From: Aureitalea sp. L0-47
GTDB lineage: Bacteria > Bacteroidota > Bacteroidia > Flavobacteriales > Flavobacteriaceae
Direction of reading: 5' to 3'
Assembly: GCF_026126405.1 (NCBI RefSeq)
Contig: NZ_JAFMTQ010000002.1
Location: 124,001-188,000, forward strand
DNA length: 64,000 bases
Part shown: positions 27,700 through 35,845 of the stretch, one piece after another
Layout: each line of letters opens with the position of its first letter
Position numbering within the stretch: the stretch's first letter is position 1
Notes under the pieces: model-generated
The model's database searches: none
Told to the model about the DNA's origin: nothing
What the model saw: the letters and a program-made list of their open reading frames with translations, nothing else
Position numbers and translations under genes: made by a program

Positions 27700-29472
27700 G
27701 TGTCGAAAAACCTCCTGGATACCATTAATACAGTCGAAGACCTTCGAAAACTTCCGAAGGAAAAACTCCCGCAACTCGCCTCCGAATTGCGCGACTTCAT
27801 CATTAATATCGTAGCTACCAAAGAAGGCCATTTGGGTGCCAGCTTGGGCGTGATCGAACTTACCATCGCCCTTCACTATGTCTTTAACACCCCCGATGAT
27901 CTACTTGTCTGGGATGTTGGTCACCAGGCTTACGGACATAAAATTCTTACCGGTAGACGTGATCTGTTTCACACCAATCGGAAACTAGGCGGCATCAGCG
28001 GCTTTCCGAAGCATGGTGAAAGTGAATTCGACACCTTCGGAACGGGCCACAGCTCCACGGCAATCTCAGCCGTGCTGGGAATGGCAATTGCTTCGCAATT
28101 GACATCTGCTGCCTCCAGGCAGCACATTGCCGTGGTGGGAGACGCCTCCATCGCAAGCGGAATGGCGTTTGAAGCCCTCAATCACGCCGGAGTGACCAAA
28201 ACCAATATCCTCGTGATCCTGAACGACAATGCCATCGGGATTGATCCCAGTGTAGGTTCTCTCAAGGAATACCTTACCAAAGTGACACTGGAAGACGCAC
28301 CCGATACCGACAATATCTTCGAAGCGCTCAATTTTAATTATTCCGGCCCAATAGACGGGCACGATCTGGATGCTCTTATCCCTGAATTGGAACGTCTTAG
28401 ATCTGTTGAAGGCCCAAAATTGCTTCACATAATTACAAAAAAGGGGAAAGGACTGAAGCAAGCGGAAGAAAACCAGGTAGCGTATCACGCTCCGGGGAAA
28501 TTCGATGCGGCCACGGGGGATATCATTCCGAAGGAAACAAAACATCTTCCTCCCAAATACCAGGATGTCTTTGGAAAAACCCTGGTTGAACTTGCCGAAA
28601 AAAACGATAAGATCGTCGGTATCACCCCCGCCATGCCCACAGGAAGTTCCCTGAAATTCATGATGGAGCGCTTCCCGGAACGTGCCTTCGATGTTGGCAT
28701 CGCCGAACAGCACGCGGTAACCTTCGCCGCCGGACTGGCCACCCAGGGGATGATCGTTTACTGTAATATCTATTCTACCTTTCTTCAACGTGCCTACGAC
28801 CAGGTGATCCACGACGTCTGCCTTCAAAACTTACCTGTTATCTTTTGCCTGGATCGCGCCGGGATCGTTGGGGAAGATGGAGCTACGCACCACGGGATCT
28901 TCGACCTGGCCTACCTTCGCTGCATCCCTAATCTAACAATCGCAGCGCCGGCAGATGCTATTGAACTTCGGAACTTGCTCCACACTGCACAGAAAGGACT
29001 GAAACAACCTATCGCCATACGTTATCCTCGCGGAAGAGGTCATATCACCGAATGGCAGGTACCATTTTCAGAAATTGAAATGGAAAAAGGGAGAAAATTA
29101 AAAGAAGGAAGCGAAATTGCCATCCTCTCCATCGGAACTATGGCAAATACTGTTTCCGAAGCGATTTCGGGAATGGAGGATTCCAGGAATATAGGTCATT
29201 TCGATATGCGTTTTGTAAAACCCCTGGATGAGGAATTACTTCACAAGATATTCAGGTCATACCCAACCATCGTTACTGTGGAAGACGGAGTGAAAATGGG
29301 TGGTTTTGGAAGTGCGGTATCTGAGTTTGCCACGGAATACAACTACAACAATTTACTGAAGATCATAGGTATCCCCGACCAATTCCCCGAACACGGTAGC
29401 GTGGAGGAACTTCATGATCTATGTGGGATATCTTCAGAAAAAATTAGAAAGCTTATACAATCCCTGCTCTAA
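27700..29472 (+). CDS. dxs: 1-deoxy-D-xylulose-5-phosphate synthase
   Basis: This 590-residue thiamine diphosphate enzyme joins pyruvate and glyceraldehyde 3-phosphate in the first step of the MEP isoprenoid pathway. The thiamine-binding motif is GDASIASGMAFEALNHAG through NDN, and the GHQAYGHKILTGR segment carries the family histidines. A transketolase-like pyrimidine domain (about 275-435, with AEQHAVTFAAGLA and DRAGIVGEDGATHHG) and a C-terminal domain follow. It starts with GTG at 27700. Its 3' end overlaps the convergent dGTPase gene by 4 bp. Length is slightly below the usual 620, because the inter-domain linker is short. Confidence 0.96.
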   Translation: MSKNLLDTINTVEDLRKLPKEKLPQLASELRDFIINIVATKEGHLGASLGVIELTIALHYVFNTPDDLLVWDVGHQAYGHKILTGRRDLFHTNRKLGGISGFPKHGESEFDTFGTGHSSTAISAVLGMAIASQLTSAASRQHIAVVGDASIASGMAFEALNHAGVTKTNILVILNDNAIGIDPSVGSLKEYLTKVTLEDAPDTDNIFEALNFNYSGPIDGHDLDALIPELERLRSVEGPKLLHIITKKGKGLKQAEENQVAYHAPGKFDAATGDIIPKETKHLPPKYQDVFGKTLVELAEKNDKIVGITPAMPTGSSLKFMMERFPERAFDVGIAEQHAVTFAAGLATQGMIVYCNIYSTFLQRAYDQVIHDVCLQNLPVIFCLDRAGIVGEDGATHHGIFDLAYLRCIPNLTIAAPADAIELRNLLHTAQKGLKQPIAIRYPRGRGHITEWQVPFSEIEMEKGRKLKEGSEIAILSIGTMANTVSEAISGMEDSRNIGHFDMRFVKPLDEELLHKIFRSYPTIVTVEDGVKMGGFGSAVSEFATEYNYNNLLKIIGIPDQFPEHGSVEELHDLCGISSEKIRKLIQSLL

Positions 29473-30809
29473 AGATCTCCTTTTATTTTCCTGAATAACT
29501 GAAGTGCATTCCCATCGGTTAGCATGGCAATATAGCTGCAGCAAAACATCAGGTATTCGTAGGTAGTAGCTTCCTCGGGCAGCGGTGTGTCCAGCCCTCG
29601 TAATATAAGAGTATCGAAATGCGTCGCCCTGCCATTGAAGTGATTCTCGCAGGCCGTTGTGAACGCGTCGAGTAGGGTGGTAAGGATATTGTAACCCGCG
29701 ATCTCCTTTTCAACCACTTCATGGCTTCGGTAGATCTTCTGAATACTTTCTGAAATGATATCGTCGATCTGCGCCTTGTACCTGCTATGATCCAAAAGTG
29801 CCTCACTGAAATCGCCTTTCAGAATAGCTTCCTCATTCGCGATAAACACCTCAACAGCTTCCGAGATAAGTGTGCCAATGGCAAGTGATCTTAGGTAAGC
29901 GAGTCGGTCTTTGGTTTGAGTAAGCGCGGTATAGTTCTCGGTATTGATACGATCCTTCACCAGGTTGATAAGGAATTCCAGTGCCGTTTCTTCGGCTATC
30001 CACCCTAAATTAATTCCGTCCTCAAAATCGATAATGGTGTAGCAGATATCATCCGCCGCTTCAACAAGATACGCCAGCGGATGACGGCAATAACTAAGAT
30101 CTTGTCCTGTTCCTCTTTTTAGAAGTCCGAGTGTCTCAGCAACCTCTTCGAAGAACGATCGTTCCGATTGAAAAAACCCGAACTTTTTGTCGGCAATGTG
30201 GCTTGTAGGTTTCTTCGGAAGGGATTCCTTGGGGTATTTGGTGAAAGCACCAAGAGTGGCGTAAGTGAGTCGGAGGCCACCTCGTACCCCGTTTTTACTT
30301 TCCGTGAGTATTTTGAAACCATTCGCATTACCCTCAAAATCGATAAGATCCTGGTATTCTTTTTCCGAAAGCAATTCCCTGAACCGCTTCCCTTTTCCAT
30401 CCTTGAAATAACTCCCAATGGCCTTCTCTCCGCTATGTCCGAAAGGCGGATTACCGATATCGTGCGCCAGTGAGGCCGCAGCAACGATAGCACCAAAATC
30501 ATTCACTTCAAAGCCGTGCACTTTAGCCAGGTAGGGGTGTTTGTTGATAATGGCACTTCCCACCTGTCTCCCCAGCGAACGTCCCACAACGGAAACTTCA
30601 AGACTATGTGTTAAACGGGTATGGACAAAGGACGTTTGGGAGAGGGGTATTACCTGTGTTTTATCCTGAAGGCTTCGGAAGGCAGCCGAGAAGATAATGC
30701 GGTCGTAATCCACTTCGAAACCGCTGCGTGTCTGGTCTTCTTCAACCCGAATCCGCTTTTTCTTATCGCCTTGTTTCTGAAGTGATAAAAGTTGCTCCCA
30801 TTGCATCAT
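29469..30809 (-). CDS. dgt: Deoxyguanosinetriphosphate triphosphohydrolase (dGTPase)
   Basis: This 446-residue HD-domain enzyme hydrolyses dGTP, or several dNTPs, to nucleoside and tripolyphosphate. The metal site is visible in RLTHSLEV and SLAHDIGNPPFGHSGEKAI, and a further conserved aspartate lies in EAADDICYTIIDFEDG. The length fits the bacterial dGTPase type 2 family. It overlaps dxs tail to tail by 4 bp. Its presence with nrdAB and dCMP deaminase elsewhere in the window is consistent with control of dNTP pools but does not imply a shared operon. Confidence 0.93.
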   Translation of the reverse strand: MMQWEQLLSLQKQGDKKKRIRVEEDQTRSGFEVDYDRIIFSAAFRSLQDKTQVIPLSQTSFVHTRLTHSLEVSVVGRSLGRQVGSAIINKHPYLAKVHGFEVNDFGAIVAAASLAHDIGNPPFGHSGEKAIGSYFKDGKGKRFRELLSEKEYQDLIDFEGNANGFKILTESKNGVRGGLRLTYATLGAFTKYPKESLPKKPTSHIADKKFGFFQSERSFFEEVAETLGLLKRGTGQDLSYCRHPLAYLVEAADDICYTIIDFEDGINLGWIAEETALEFLINLVKDRINTENYTALTQTKDRLAYLRSLAIGTLISEAVEVFIANEEAILKGDFSEALLDHSRYKAQIDDIISESIQKIYRSHEVVEKEIAGYNILTTLLDAFTTACENHFNGRATHFDTLILRGLDTPLPEEATTYEYLMFCCSYIAMLTDGNALQLFRKIKGDL

Positions 30810-30882
30810 ATTCTGTGGAATTTTATTAGGCTAAAGATACTATAATCCATTTGTTCAGCCGAAAAGGTTTTCGATAGGCTAT

Positions 30883-30937
30883 TTAACTTTCAGGTAACAT
30901 TCAAATGACGAATACTTAATCTGCACCTAACACCGAC
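30883..30937 (+). promoter_or_regulatory. Candidate Pho-like box A, five 11-bp repeats
   Basis: Five consecutive 11-mers begin TTAACTT, GTAACAT, ATGACGA, TTAATCT and CTAACAC (starts 30883, 30894, 30905, 30916, 30927). The last two lie 37 and 26 bp before the start of the predicted -7 element (TTTCTTTG at 30953-30960) of the downstream TonB receptor. The repeat spacing equals one DNA turn, as expected for tandem binding of an OmpR/PhoB-type regulator. Confidence 0.6.
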
Positions 30938-30969
30938 TTTACATTGTGGCGGTTTCTTTGCCAAGTATT

Positions 30970-33768
30970 ATGACAACAACAATGAAGAACATCTTTACGC
31001 TTATTTTCTTATGTTTAGCGAGCATCACTTTCGCCCAATCTACAGGGTCGATTGTGGGAAAATTAACAGACAAGGACTACAACAACGAACCGTTATCGTT
31101 CGCAAATGTATTCATTAAAGGGACTTCTACAGGTACTACTTCAGATTTTGATGGGTTATATGAATTGGCGAATCTTCAGCCCGGGACTTACACGGTAGTC
31201 TTCAGTTTCGTGGGATATGAGACTATAGAGATGCCTAATGTAACGGTTGAAGCTGATAAAGTAACAACTATAAATGTCCCTATGGGGGCAAGTGCTGCGG
31301 CTCTGGATGAGATCATAGTTCGAACAACTACCAGAAAGGAAAGTGAAGTAGCACTTCTATTGGAGCAAAAGAATGCCACGTCTATTAAACAGAGTATCGG
31401 AGCAGAAGAGCTAGCGAGAAAAGGAGTTGGTGACGCTGCAGGTGCGGTTTCAAAGATCTCCGGGATCAGTCAGCAAGAAGGAGGAAACAATGTTTATGTA
31501 AGAGGTTTAGGAGACCGTTACCTGAATACAACCTACAATGGCCTGTCCATGCCTTCCAATGATATTGAAAAGAAAAATATAGACCTCAACCTCTTCTCCT
31601 CTGATGTTATTCAGAATGTTTCTGTGAGCAAGGCGTATGCTTCCCAGTTTTATGGTGACTTCGCCGCGGGTAACGTAAACATTCTTGCCAAGGAATACAG
31701 TGGAAAGACTTTTGTAAATCTCGATATAAGCACCGGATTCAATTCCCGAGCCCTTGGTGAGGACTTTGTGAAAAGCGAAGGAAGCAGCAAATTCGGATTT
31801 TACAATCGTTACGACAACAATCCGTTTGCAGTTTTACTTTCTCACGGCCTCGATCCTGTAGATGCCGGATCTCCTGTGAATTATACGGGGGCATTTTCAG
31901 GAGGGACGTCATTCAATTTCGAAAACGGATCTAAATTATCGTTATTCGGAACCGCATCCTTCGACAATGGTTTTGAGATTCGAAAGGGACCAGCTGTTGA
32001 CTTCACAACCGTTGAAAAGAAGAGTTTCCCTAATTCGGAAGAATTCGAATACTCAACTACCACTACTGCGATGGCCAATATCATCTATCGCATAGACCAG
32101 GAAAACAAAGTATCCTACAATTCTTTGTTCATTAACAGTAGTAGTGATAAAGTTCAATATTTCGGAACGGAAGGACAAGGTAGGAATCGTGATGCCATAT
32201 TGGACACGGACAAAGGGTTCTACCAGATGAACGTTCAGTTCGACCAGGATATGATCTTTGTAAATCAGCTTCTTGGGGAACACACACTGTCCGACAATAT
32301 TGAATTCGACTGGGGTGCAGGATATAATGTTGTTGACGCGCGCCAACCGGACCGAAGAAGGATCAGTGTAGAACAATACGACCTCGCTTTGGATAATGAT
32401 CCAACAACTCAACCAAGCTTTTTCAATAATATCGTTTTCGATAACCAAAGATATTTCCAGGAAATAGAAGACAAGGAATGGAACGGTAGAATGAATATGG
32501 GCATTACCCTTTCAGAAACAGTAAAACTGGACGTTGGTTACAACGGAAGAAGCAAGGAACGTACTTTTGAGAACATTCGTTATGGGTACGATTTCATCGA
32601 GCCTAATACCCCGGTGGAGGACGTCTTCAACGTAGACAGTATATTTTCAGTAGAAAACCTCGGGGTGGTATACAACACCTTTGTATTTAACCCGCTTGAT
32701 CCTACAAACGGCCTTGGGAGTACTAACCTTCCCGGAAATCCTGAAAATACGTATACCGGAAATCTTGACATACATGCAGGATACGTAGGTTCTACTTTTA
32801 CCTTTGGTGATAAATGGACAGTTGTGCCCGGTGTGCGGGTAGAATCCCTTCAGCAGGAGATTACTTATGACGTGATCAACCTGATCTCGACGGATCCTGG
32901 ATTCAGAGAAGCGAGTGAAGTATATGTACTACCTAGTTTGAATGTTCGCTACGGATTGAACGAAGATCAGAATCTAAGGTTCTCATTCAGTAAAACTGTT
33001 TCCTTCCCTGAATTCAAAGAAGTAGCTCCTTTCGTTTATGAAGACGTTACGCAACGAATTGGTGGAAACCCGGACCTGCTAAGCGACCCTTCGTTCTCTG
33101 AGATTTACAATATCGATCTGAAATACGAATGGTTCTTAAGCAGCAATGAGTTATTATCTCTAGCCGCTTTCGCCAAGCAGATCAATGATCCGGTGAACAA
33201 GGTGATCGCAAATGATGCCACCGGTACTCAGAGATTCTTCAGAACAGGTGATAAGGCCGAGGTGATTGGAGTGGAACTTGAAGTTCGCAAGAACCTTTTG
33301 AAAGATTCAGATGACAACCAGGTTCTTTCGGCCGGATTCAATGCAACCTATATGCATACGGAGCAAGACCTGAAAGAATCAACTGGCATCTTCACAACCA
33401 CTTTCGACAGGGATACTGAAGAATTACAAGGAGCGTCTCCGATAATTCTGAATGCCGATCTGAACTATAGCCCGGAGTTTGAAAACTACAAACCTGTGGC
33501 CAACCTGGTGTTCTCTTATTTCAGTGACAGAATTGACGCCATTGGTGCCGGACAACTTGGAAACATCGTTGAACGCGGAGTACCTACACTGGACTTCGTA
33601 ATGAAAAATAAAATTGGTGAGCACTTCGAAGTAAATGCCGCTGCCATGAACATCCTGGACCCAACCATCGAACGTACTCGTGAGACCGGAACGGAACTGG
33701 GTGACATAGCATTGTCCAAATACAAGAGAGGTATAAACCTATCACTACAATTGAAATATAACTTTTAA
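30970..33768 (+). CDS. TonB-dependent receptor, candidate phosphate-responsive
   Basis: The ATG at 30970 gives a 932-residue outer-membrane receptor; ATG 30982 is an alternative and the GTG at 30946 would overlap the promoter. It has a signal peptide (ITFAQS), a carboxypeptidase-like domain (about 25-110, VGKLTDKDYNNEPLSFANVFIKG), a plug (about 125-245, with NVYVRGLGDRYLNTTYNG) and a long barrel ending LQLKYNF. The plug carries the pattern of receptors that act without a SusD partner. The next gene, 20 bp downstream, encodes a surface-type lipoprotein. A Pho-like box lies upstream, so I infer uptake of a phosphate-containing compound; the substrate is unknown. Confidence 0.92.
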   Translation: MTTTMKNIFTLIFLCLASITFAQSTGSIVGKLTDKDYNNEPLSFANVFIKGTSTGTTSDFDGLYELANLQPGTYTVVFSFVGYETIEMPNVTVEADKVTTINVPMGASAAALDEIIVRTTTRKESEVALLLEQKNATSIKQSIGAEELARKGVGDAAGAVSKISGISQQEGGNNVYVRGLGDRYLNTTYNGLSMPSNDIEKKNIDLNLFSSDVIQNVSVSKAYASQFYGDFAAGNVNILAKEYSGKTFVNLDISTGFNSRALGEDFVKSEGSSKFGFYNRYDNNPFAVLLSHGLDPVDAGSPVNYTGAFSGGTSFNFENGSKLSLFGTASFDNGFEIRKGPAVDFTTVEKKSFPNSEEFEYSTTTTAMANIIYRIDQENKVSYNSLFINSSSDKVQYFGTEGQGRNRDAILDTDKGFYQMNVQFDQDMIFVNQLLGEHTLSDNIEFDWGAGYNVVDARQPDRRRISVEQYDLALDNDPTTQPSFFNNIVFDNQRYFQEIEDKEWNGRMNMGITLSETVKLDVGYNGRSKERTFENIRYGYDFIEPNTPVEDVFNVDSIFSVENLGVVYNTFVFNPLDPTNGLGSTNLPGNPENTYTGNLDIHAGYVGSTFTFGDKWTVVPGVRVESLQQEITYDVINLISTDPGFREASEVYVLPSLNVRYGLNEDQNLRFSFSKTVSFPEFKEVAPFVYEDVTQRIGGNPDLLSDPSFSEIYNIDLKYEWFLSSNELLSLAAFAKQINDPVNKVIANDATGTQRFFRTGDKAEVIGVELEVRKNLLKDSDDNQVLSAGFNATYMHTEQDLKESTGIFTTTFDRDTEELQGASPIILNADLNYSPEFENYKPVANLVFSYFSDRIDAIGAGQLGNIVERGVPTLDFVMKNKIGEHFEVNAAAMNILDPTIERTRETGTELGDIALSKYKRGINLSLQLKYNF

Positions 33769-33788
33769 ACTATAAAATTTCTACACTC

Positions 33789-34964
33789 ATGAAAAAATTG
33801 ACTCTAATCCTCATTGCAGTACTGGGCGTCTTTGTTTGGTCCTGTGAAAGTGATGATACAGCAGATATCATTATTGAAAATAATACCGGCGGTGGTGGCG
33901 GTGGTACTACGCCTACTTCAAGCAACATCGGTGGAACGCAAACTGCCGACTTAACCTTGGAGATCGGCCAGGAATATATTCTTACCGAAGCATTGATCAT
34001 GTCTGCAGGTACTACATTAACGATCCCTGCAGGTGTAGTGATCAAAGCAAATCCAGGAGCCGGGGTATACATTGCTATCGCTCAGGACGCTACCATCATT
34101 GCTGAAGGAACCAGTTCAAGCCCAATTGTTCTTACATCTAATGTGGCCACTCCTGCTGCAGGAGACTGGGGAGGACTCATCGTCTTAGGAAGAGCTCCAA
34201 TCAACTCTGTGGCCGGCGGAAACGCAACTTCCACGAGTGAGATTGGCGGACTTCCATACGGAGGAAGCAACACAGGAGATAATTCAGGAATAATCAGATA
34301 CCTGCGAGTAGAGTACTCGGGAGGTGCGGCAGATGCTTCTTCTGAAAACAATGGATTCTCATTCTACGGTGTTGGTAATGGTACTACCATTGAATTCATC
34401 CAGGCATTCGAAGGAAAAGATGATGGGATCGAGTTCTTCGGAGGTACAGTTAACGCAAGCAATTTATCTGTGATTGGAGCGCAGGACGATTCTGTGGACT
34501 GGACAGAAGGATTCTCAGGGACTTTAACCGATGTGTATATTGAGCACAGAGTTGAGCATGATAAAGGAATTGAAGCAGATGGATTCAATACAGATATCGG
34601 GAACAACTCAAGTCCAGTATTCTGGTCTAAGCCAATCGTTAATAACCTAACGATCATAGGACGTGGTTCAGCTACAGGCAACGAAGCAGTTCGTCTAAGA
34701 GCGGGAACTCAGGGTCTTTTCACGAATGTTTTAATTCAAGGGTTCGAAGAAGCATTCGATCTAGATGCTGAAGGAAGTGAGCCAACCGGACAAGGTGTTA
34801 TAGACGGAGACCTGCGTGTGACCGATGTAACATTTGTAGATGTTCTTGTAAAGATGAAGAATGATACGGGTGTAGTTTTTGACGAGTCTGATTTTATCTT
34901 CGGAGATGGAAACGGCACCGGTACAGACTACAACTCCTGGAACGGCGGATGGACGCGTAACTAA
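33789..34964 (+). CDS. Surface-type lipoprotein with beta-helix-like repeats
   Basis: This 391-residue protein has a lipoprotein signal ending VWSC with the cysteine at about residue 19. The acidic ESDD directly after it resembles the export tag of surface-exposed Bacteroidetes lipoproteins. A Gly run and a Thr/Ser linker follow. The body is rich in Gly, Asn, Thr and Val with short repeated strands (LTIPAGVVIKANPGAGVYI, PIVLTSN, GDWGGLIVLGRAPIN, IRYLRVEYSGG, NLTIIGRG), consistent with a right-handed beta-helix. Acidic Asp/Glu patches (GKDDGIEFFGG, AQDDSVDW) could bind metal. There is no recognised catalytic motif. It is surely cotranscribed with the TonB receptor 20 bp upstream and probably captures or processes its ligand. 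Confidence 0.83.
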   Translation: MKKLTLILIAVLGVFVWSCESDDTADIIIENNTGGGGGGTTPTSSNIGGTQTADLTLEIGQEYILTEALIMSAGTTLTIPAGVVIKANPGAGVYIAIAQDATIIAEGTSSSPIVLTSNVATPAAGDWGGLIVLGRAPINSVAGGNATSTSEIGGLPYGGSNTGDNSGIIRYLRVEYSGGAADASSENNGFSFYGVGNGTTIEFIQAFEGKDDGIEFFGGTVNASNLSVIGAQDDSVDWTEGFSGTLTDVYIEHRVEHDKGIEADGFNTDIGNNSSPVFWSKPIVNNLTIIGRGSATGNEAVRLRAGTQGLFTNVLIQGFEEAFDLDAEGSEPTGQGVIDGDLRVTDVTFVDVLVKMKNDTGVVFDESDFIFGDGNGTGTDYNSWNGGWTRN

Positions 34965-34981
34965 TTATTTGTTAGCCAAAC

Positions 34982-35012
34982 AAAAAAAGGCTCCCGATGG
35001 GAGCCTTTTTTT
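34982..35012. terminator. Strong bidirectional terminator
   Basis: GGCTCCC at 34989-34995 pairs with GGGAGCC at 34999-35005, flanked by A7 on the left and T7 on the right. It separates the receptor-lipoprotein operon from the convergent gene at 35030. Confidence 0.95.
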
Positions 35013-35029
35013 GTTTTTTAAACCTCGAT

Positions 35030-35413
35030 TTATTGACTAACTAATCTTGAATCTTCAAATTTCCAGGTTTTGACTTCCGCAATTCGAGAATCATTATATT
35101 TTACTTCCTTCATAAGCTCACCCTGGTAAAACAACCACGTACCAACTTTTTTACCGTCATCATATTGAGCAATGGCAGTTTTGTTTCCGTTGACATCATA
35201 ACTTATCCATTCTCCTTGTAGTTTGTTTTCCTCAGTGTAATAACCTGTTTGGGCTATTTCACCATTTTCGTGATACAAGGTGGCCTTGATTAGGCCATCA
35301 GCTAATTCATAGCTATTCTTTTTACAGGTCTTCTTGCAGGTCGTTTGGCACTCCTGTGCGATTGCCGTATTTGCAGCAAAGACAATTACTAGTAATAGGA
35401 TTACTTTTTTCAT
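35030..35413 (-). CDS. Secreted MORN/YwqK-type repeat protein
   Basis: The 127-residue product has a signal peptide (residues 1-19, NTAIAQ), a cysteine cluster (ECQTTCKKTCKKN) and three imperfect repeats of the type YxxNGxxxxxGxY (ATLYHENGEIAQTGYY, QGEWISYDVNGNKTAIAQY, KVGTWLFYQGELMKEVKY). These are the YwqK-like or MORN-like repeats often annotated as toxin-antitoxin YwqK, although no toxin is adjacent and no antitoxin role is supported. The minus-strand promoter element TATCTTTG is at 35446-35453. A Pho-like box lies 30 bp further upstream and might act on this gene as well. Confidence 0.85.
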   Translation of the reverse strand: MKKVILLLVIVFAANTAIAQECQTTCKKTCKKNSYELADGLIKATLYHENGEIAQTGYYTEENKLQGEWISYDVNGNKTAIAQYDDGKKVGTWLFYQGELMKEVKYNDSRIAEVKTWKFEDSRLVSQ

Positions 35414-35445
35414 AATAAAATGGGTTTTTTAACTGTCGACCATTC

Positions 35446-35453
35446 CAAAGATA
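35446..35453 (-). promoter_or_regulatory. -7 element of the MORN/YwqK gene
   Basis: On the minus strand this reads TATCTTTG, a perfect TAnnTTTG match, 33 bp ahead of the ATG at 35413. Confidence 0.65.
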
Positions 35454-35483
35454 AAAAAGAAGTAACAATTATGAAAGGTTTAC

Positions 35484-35529
35484 ATAACAATTTGGTAACA
35501 TTAACTATATAATCACCTGTTTATCATTG
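35484..35529 (+). promoter_or_regulatory. Candidate Pho-like box B and -7 element, no gene to its right
   Basis: ATAACAATTTG at 35484-35494 and GTAACATTAAC at 35495-35505 are head-to-tail 11-mers. TATCATTG at 35522-35529 starts 38 and 27 bp after the two repeats. A 19-base word, ACATAACAATTTGGTAACA (35482-35500), recurs exactly at 37081-37099 in box D. Confidence 0.55.
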
Positions 35530-35534
35530 TTTTA

Positions 35535-35732
35535 AATAAAATCATTTAACATTCAGAATATAATTTTTAAAGTAATTCTTAATGTTTATTTAATAATTCC
35601 TTCACGCTATAACTACATCACAGGTCTTATTTTGTACTGTCTTTAATAGACATACATCTTCAGAAAATCGTAAAGTTTTTGTCGACTAGATTTCTAAGAT
35701 GGAAGCCACTTACTTGTAGGTGGCTTTTTTTA
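35535..35732 (+). ncRNA. Candidate small RNA between box B and a terminator
   Basis: A transcript from box B would start near 35535 and stop at the terminator 35704-35731, giving about 200 nt; a second -7-like element (35627-35634) would give a short form of about 90 nt from about 35640. The stretch has no usable ORF: the ATG at 35582 runs four codons to a stop, and the ATG at 35698 is followed by only five more codons before a stop. The terminator lies 105 bp upstream of the porin gene and ahead of that gene's own box and promoter, so this is not simply a porin leader. No known RNA family was recognised. Confidence 0.45.
35704..35731 (+). terminator. Intrinsic terminator of the candidate small RNA
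   Basis: AGCCACTTAC pairs with GTAGGTGGCT (one wobble), with the top 6 bp AGCCAC/GTGGCT perfect, followed by a run of seven T. No protein gene ends just upstream, so the terminator needs a non-coding transcript to explain it. Confidence 0.88.
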
Positions 35733-35772
35733 TAAATAAACTCAGGAGATAGCGATAAATCACACATTAAAG

Positions 35773-35817
35773 TTAATCTTTAGGAAACATTAACTTAACA
35801 TTAAGGTTGGTTCTTTG
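35773..35817 (+). promoter_or_regulatory. Candidate Pho-like box C and porin promoter
   Basis: The 11-mers TTAATCTTTAG (35773), GAAACATTAAC (35784) and TTAACATTAAG (35795) are contiguous. The predicted -7 element GTTCTTTG starts at 35810, which is 37, 26 and 15 bp after the three repeats. The porin ATG is at 35846. Confidence 0.62.
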
Positions 35818-35845
35818 TAGCGACAAAAACTTTAACGATTTCTAG

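Larger units (their letters stand above)
35414..35845. other. 432-bp intergenic region with two Pho-like boxes and an ncRNA candidate
   Basis: There is no protein gene here. From left to right it holds the promoter of the minus-strand gene (35446-35453), Pho-like box B (35484-35505), a -7-like element (35522-35529), an AT-rich stretch, a second -7-like element (TTATTTTG, 35627-35634), a terminator (35704-35731), Pho-like box C (35773-35805) and the promoter of the porin gene (35810-35817). Confidence 0.7.

Noticed and set aside
28066-28827. Minus-strand frame of 253 codons inside dxs
   Set aside because: Long, but antiparallel to a complete dxs gene; its sequence has no family motif. It is explained by the codon bias of the sense gene.
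35030-35413. Toxin-antitoxin system based on the YwqK-like protein
   Set aside because: There is no toxin gene nearby and the protein is secreted; the antitoxin label is a database habit.
35627-35634. TTATTTTG as sole promoter of the small RNA candidate
   Set aside because: It has a mismatch in the TA of TAnnTTTG and no clear -33 element, so I list it only as a second possibility beside box B.
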